Shown here: piece by piece, positions 5,108 to 7,174 of the stretch
Numbering within the stretch: position 1 is the first letter of the stretch
Layout: each line of letters opens with the position of its first letter
NCBI GenBank assembly: GCA_030638625.1
Contig: DAOWEE010000083.1
Span: 1 to 7,174, forward strand
Length of the DNA stretch: 7,174 nucleotides
Reading direction: 5' to 3'
From: Methanosarcinales archaeon
GTDB lineage: Archaea; Halobacteriota; Methanosarcinia; Methanosarcinales; Methanocomedenaceae
Program-made: the position numbers and the translations under genes
The notes under the pieces: generated by a model
What the model was told of the DNA's origin: nothing
Database searches by the model: none
What the model saw: only the letters and a program-made list of their open reading frames with translations

Positions 5108-5622
5108 CAGTTAGCGCCACCATAGCCAGTTTCATTTCGTGGATACCCCACTGGGCAGCCACGATTATCATTGGTATGATGCCAGTATCGGAACTAAGGG
5201 GTGCCATACCCTTTGCAATGGCCCCGGTTGAGGTTGGGGGATACGGCATGTCTGCCCCTGAAGCATACATCCTGGCCGTGCTCGGCAATATGATTCCCGT
5301 AATCCCGCTGTTATTGTTCCTTGAGCCGGTATCAGATTTCCTTAGGCGGTGGAGGATTTTTGATATATTCTTCACATGGCTGTTCACAAGGACCCACCGT
5401 AACCACAGTGAAAGGTTCGAAAAATACGGCACACTGGCACTGACTATATTTGTGGCAATCCCCCTGCCCGTCACGGGTGCATGGACCGGGTGTGCTGCAG
5501 CATTCGTATTCGGAGTTAAGTTCAGGCATGCCTTACTTGCTATCTTTGCAGGCGTACTGATAGCAGGGGTCGTGGTGACCGTGTTCACGTTGACAGGCAT
5601 CAGTATATTTGAATTGTTCTGA
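5104..5622 (+). CDS. Small multidrug-export family membrane protein (COG2426)
   Basis: Integral membrane protein of 172 residues, normal for the COG2426 / Sm_multidrug_ex family. Hydrophobic segments lie at about 10-40, 53-75, 108-138 and 143-167. The two family signatures are present in order: PVSELRGAIPFA (27-38) and IPLPVTGAWTG (119-129), each a re-entrant-looking Pro/Gly-rich hairpin. A basic loop (RRWR...RTHRNHSERFEK, 81-107) lies between the halves, suggesting a cytosolic loop and two related half-repeats. The name comes from the family label; transport of drugs has not been shown for most members and the substrate is unknown. The ATG at 5104 sits within the rfcS stop (ATGA), with GGAG almost touching it, so translation probably depends on termination of rfcS. 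A link to clamp loading is not implied; such operons often reflect shared growth control. Confidence 0.88.
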   Translation: MTVSATIASFISWIPHWAATIIIGMMPVSELRGAIPFAMAPVEVGGYGMSAPEAYILAVLGNMIPVIPLLLFLEPVSDFLRRWRIFDIFFTWLFTRTHRNHSERFEKYGTLALTIFVAIPLPVTGAWTGCAAAFVFGVKFRHALLAIFAGVLIAGVVVTVFTLTGISIFELF

Positions 5623-5673
5623 CACAAATCATATCGCAATCAATTTGTGTGACCACAGACATCTATTGTCTGT
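5622..5673. repeat. Two inverted repeats between the membrane-protein and HAD genes
   Basis: ACACAAAT (5622-5629) and ATTTGTGT (5643-5650) form a perfect 8-bp pair with a 13-nt loop. ACAGAC (5655-5660) and GTCTGT (5668-5673) form a perfect 6-bp pair with a 7-nt loop, followed by TTAAGATTTT. They fill the 74-bp gap and could act as a weak terminator, a processing site or an operator. A fully T-tract terminator is lacking. Confidence 0.45.
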
Positions 5674-5696
5674 TAAGATTTTAACATGGGATTTAT

Positions 5697-6788
5697 ATGA
5701 TAAACTCAGACTGGGAAGGACCATGGGTCACAGCAGACCATGCCTTTGATGTCATGCGGCATGGGATTGATGGGGGTGAGAGTCTATTTGCAGCCATCAG
5801 TGCCTATGACGACTATCTGGCATACGTGGTAAAAAGGCCGGACTATGAACCAGGCAACACCCTTGCCTTGATAGCTCCTTTCCTGATTGCCTTTGGCCTG
5901 GATAATGACTTCCTTACTACAAGAGCAAAGGACAATGCTAATTTTATTGCAGGCTCCCTTAAAGCAATCAAGATGCTGAAGAGCCATTATACCGTGAATA
6001 TCATCAGCACCAGTTACCACCAGTATGTGCATTATTCCACATACCTGGCAGGGATACCTGTTGAAAATACCTACTGCACGTGGTTCCCAATCGATGATTA
6101 TGCAAAGGAGATATCAGATGCAGATAAGACAATGGTACGGCAGATGGCCGATACCATACTGTCCATGCCTGAACTGGATATTGATATGAACACCGACTCC
6201 GGTGAGATGGATGACGCTGTTGTGGGAGCACTGCAGCAGCTGGATAATTTCTTCTGGGACGAGCTGCTGTCCACAGGCTATGCAAAGATGTTGAAGGAGG
6301 TAAGGCCTGTGGGGGGGACCCGAAAATATGAGGCTGTGGTCTCGGCACTTGAGAAGGAAGGAAAGGAGTTGGAATGCTCGGCCACAATCGGAGACAGCAT
6401 CACTGACTGGAAGATGCTGAAAAACACTAAAGATGTGGGTGGGCTGGCACTCTCCTTTAACGGCAATGAATATGCCATATCCAACTGCAATGTGGCAGTG
6501 ATGTCACAGAACTGCATGGTAACGGCACTGCTGGTGGATGTGTTTGAAAGGAGTGGAATCAAGGTGATTGAGGCATTGGTCTCTGATTGGGGGTGGCCTG
6601 CCGTCAAAGAACTGCACGGTCAGGGTAAGGTGGATGAAAGCATCTATAATGTCTTCAGGCAGGCATTCACTGGTTTGGATTTTCCACATGCTGTATGGGT
6701 GACGCAGGATAATATGGATGAAACCATTCGAGTCAGTAAACGCTACCGCAGTTCGGTCAGGGGTACGCAGATAGGGGCGCTGGGGTGA
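5697..6788 (+). CDS. EhaR-like HAD-superfamily protein (COG4030 type)
   Basis: A 363-residue haloacid-dehalogenase-fold protein resembling the archaeal family labelled energy-converting hydrogenase A subunit R. SDWEGPW (4-10) holds nucleophile Asp5 with Glu7 in the second acidic position, as in the DxEG variant of the fold (for example ThrH). IISTSYHQY (102-110) fits motif II, VRPVGGTRK (202-210) supplies the motif III lysine (Lys210), and GDSITDWKML (232-241) is motif IV with Asp233 and Asp237. The catalytic set looks complete, so phosphatase or phosphotransferase activity is plausible; the natural substrate is unknown. Despite the family label, no Eha hydrogenase genes are visible, so a role in hydrogenase is not supported by context. 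The start is ATG at 5697; an in-frame TAA at 5682 rules out anything further upstream. It is followed after 62 bp by the FmdE-type gene. Confidence 0.82.
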   Translation: MINSDWEGPWVTADHAFDVMRHGIDGGESLFAAISAYDDYLAYVVKRPDYEPGNTLALIAPFLIAFGLDNDFLTTRAKDNANFIAGSLKAIKMLKSHYTVNIISTSYHQYVHYSTYLAGIPVENTYCTWFPIDDYAKEISDADKTMVRQMADTILSMPELDIDMNTDSGEMDDAVVGALQQLDNFFWDELLSTGYAKMLKEVRPVGGTRKYEAVVSALEKEGKELECSATIGDSITDWKMLKNTKDVGGLALSFNGNEYAISNCNVAVMSQNCMVTALLVDVFERSGIKVIEALVSDWGWPAVKELHGQGKVDESIYNVFRQAFTGLDFPHAVWVTQDNMDETIRVSKRYRSSVRGTQIGALG

Positions 6789-6850
6789 TGCCCGTATGTT
6801 ACAAAATCGGCCCCAAAACCTATTAAACGAAATAAATGAACATAATCTCA

Positions 6851-7174
6851 ATGAATGATATTCCCCCTGACCTTCAACCCATCATAGATTTCCACGGTCA
6901 TCTTTGCCCCGGCCTGGTACTGGGCTACCGGGCTGCAAAGGCAGGCATGGAACGAATCCATGCCATGCGCTCAGAGGATGAGGAACTGGTAGCTATTGTG
7001 GAGAACAATTCCTGTGCAGTGGATGCCATCCAGTTCATGACCGGATGCACATTCGGTAAGGGTAATTTCTATTTCAGGGATTACGGCAAGCATGTGTACA
7101 CGCTGGCACTTCGCCCCCATGGCCGGGGTGTGCGGGTAAGCCTGAAAGGCGATGTGTTCAGGGAAGAAGGCCGG
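6851..7174 (+). CDS. FmdE-domain protein, N-terminal 108 residues
   Basis: The gene runs off the right edge. The visible part is a clear FmdE domain: FHGHLCPGLVLGYRAA (14-29) with the metal-ligand-like His17 and Cys19, then ENNSCAVDAIQFMTGCTFGKGN (51-72) with Cys55 and Cys66, then the DYGKHVYTL strand (77-85) and R-G-VRV. The family was named after a gene linked to the molybdenum formylmethanofuran dehydrogenase operon of methanogens, although it is not a catalytic subunit there. Many members carry a C-terminal zinc ribbon, which would lie outside this window. Start choice is open: ATG at 6851 gives MNDIPPDLQP, typical for the family, while ATG at 6836 would add five residues. Neither has a clear ribosome binding site; a TATA-like CTATTAAAC at 6820-6828 suggests a short or missing leader. 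Confidence 0.85.
   Translation, partial: MNDIPPDLQPIIDFHGHLCPGLVLGYRAAKAGMERIHAMRSEDEELVAIVENNSCAVDAIQFMTGCTFGKGNFYFRDYGKHVYTLALRPHGRGVRVSLKGDVFREEGR

Noticed and set aside
5025..5639. 204-codon minus-strand frame opposite the membrane-protein gene
   Set aside because: The plus-strand protein has both COG2426 signatures and a translational overlap with rfcS; the antisense frame has no recognisable domain.
6004..6851. Several minus-strand frames across the HAD and FmdE region
   Set aside because: They lie opposite genes with intact catalytic motifs and are Ser/Pro-rich by reverse complement of the coding strand.

Overview
The window looks like an archaeal chromosome, most likely a methanogen or ANME-type euryarchaeon of the Methanosarcinales line (the taxonomic level is inference). 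The evidence is a clamp-loader small subunit (RfcS) of archaeal type, an EhaR-like HAD protein, an FmdE-domain protein, TATA-like boxes in place of bacterial -35/-10 promoters, and GGAGGTGA-type ribosome binding sites. Base composition is uneven: the SagB-like, rfcS, membrane-protein and HAD genes are moderately GC-rich, while the hic region and 3113-3630 are very AT-rich.

Left part (1-1810). All intact genes lie on the minus strand. They are the N-terminus of a secreted protein (1-170), a membrane-anchored SagB/ThcOx-type nitroreductase (271-978), and a complete hicBA toxin-antitoxin pair (hicB then hicA, overlapping by 8 nt, 1242-1704). Between the nitroreductase and hicA, on the plus strand, lies what appears to be the wreck of a second hicBA pair: a 5'-truncated HicB and a HicA start with an in-frame TAG. 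It has the same 8-nt gene overlap and runs head-on into the intact pair.

Middle part (1811-3971). A complete DEAD-box RNA helicase lies on the minus strand (1811-3112). It is followed by about 520 bp of AT-rich non-coding DNA holding several inverted repeats, one terminator-shaped hairpin with no gene in front of it, and a convincing archaeal promoter. That promoter drives a small plus-strand gene of unrecognised family with a CxxCxxCxxC cluster, closed by a clear hairpin/T-tract terminator.

Right part (3972-7174). A plus-strand block starts with rfcS, whose conserved N-terminus can only be reached from a non-standard start codon (ATA, 7 nt after a perfect Shine-Dalgarno). rfcS overlaps by 4 nt a small multidrug-export family (COG2426) membrane protein. 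Next come an EhaR-like HAD-fold protein and, at the right edge, the N-terminal 108 residues of an FmdE-domain protein. The last two link the region loosely to C1/hydrogenase metabolism. rfcS and the membrane protein are almost certainly co-transcribed. The HAD gene follows after a 74-bp gap with two inverted repeats.

I see no CRISPR array, tRNA, rRNA or insertion sequence. The most notable points are the ATA start of rfcS, the decayed-versus-intact hicBA arrangement, and the uncharacterised cysteine-cluster protein unit.
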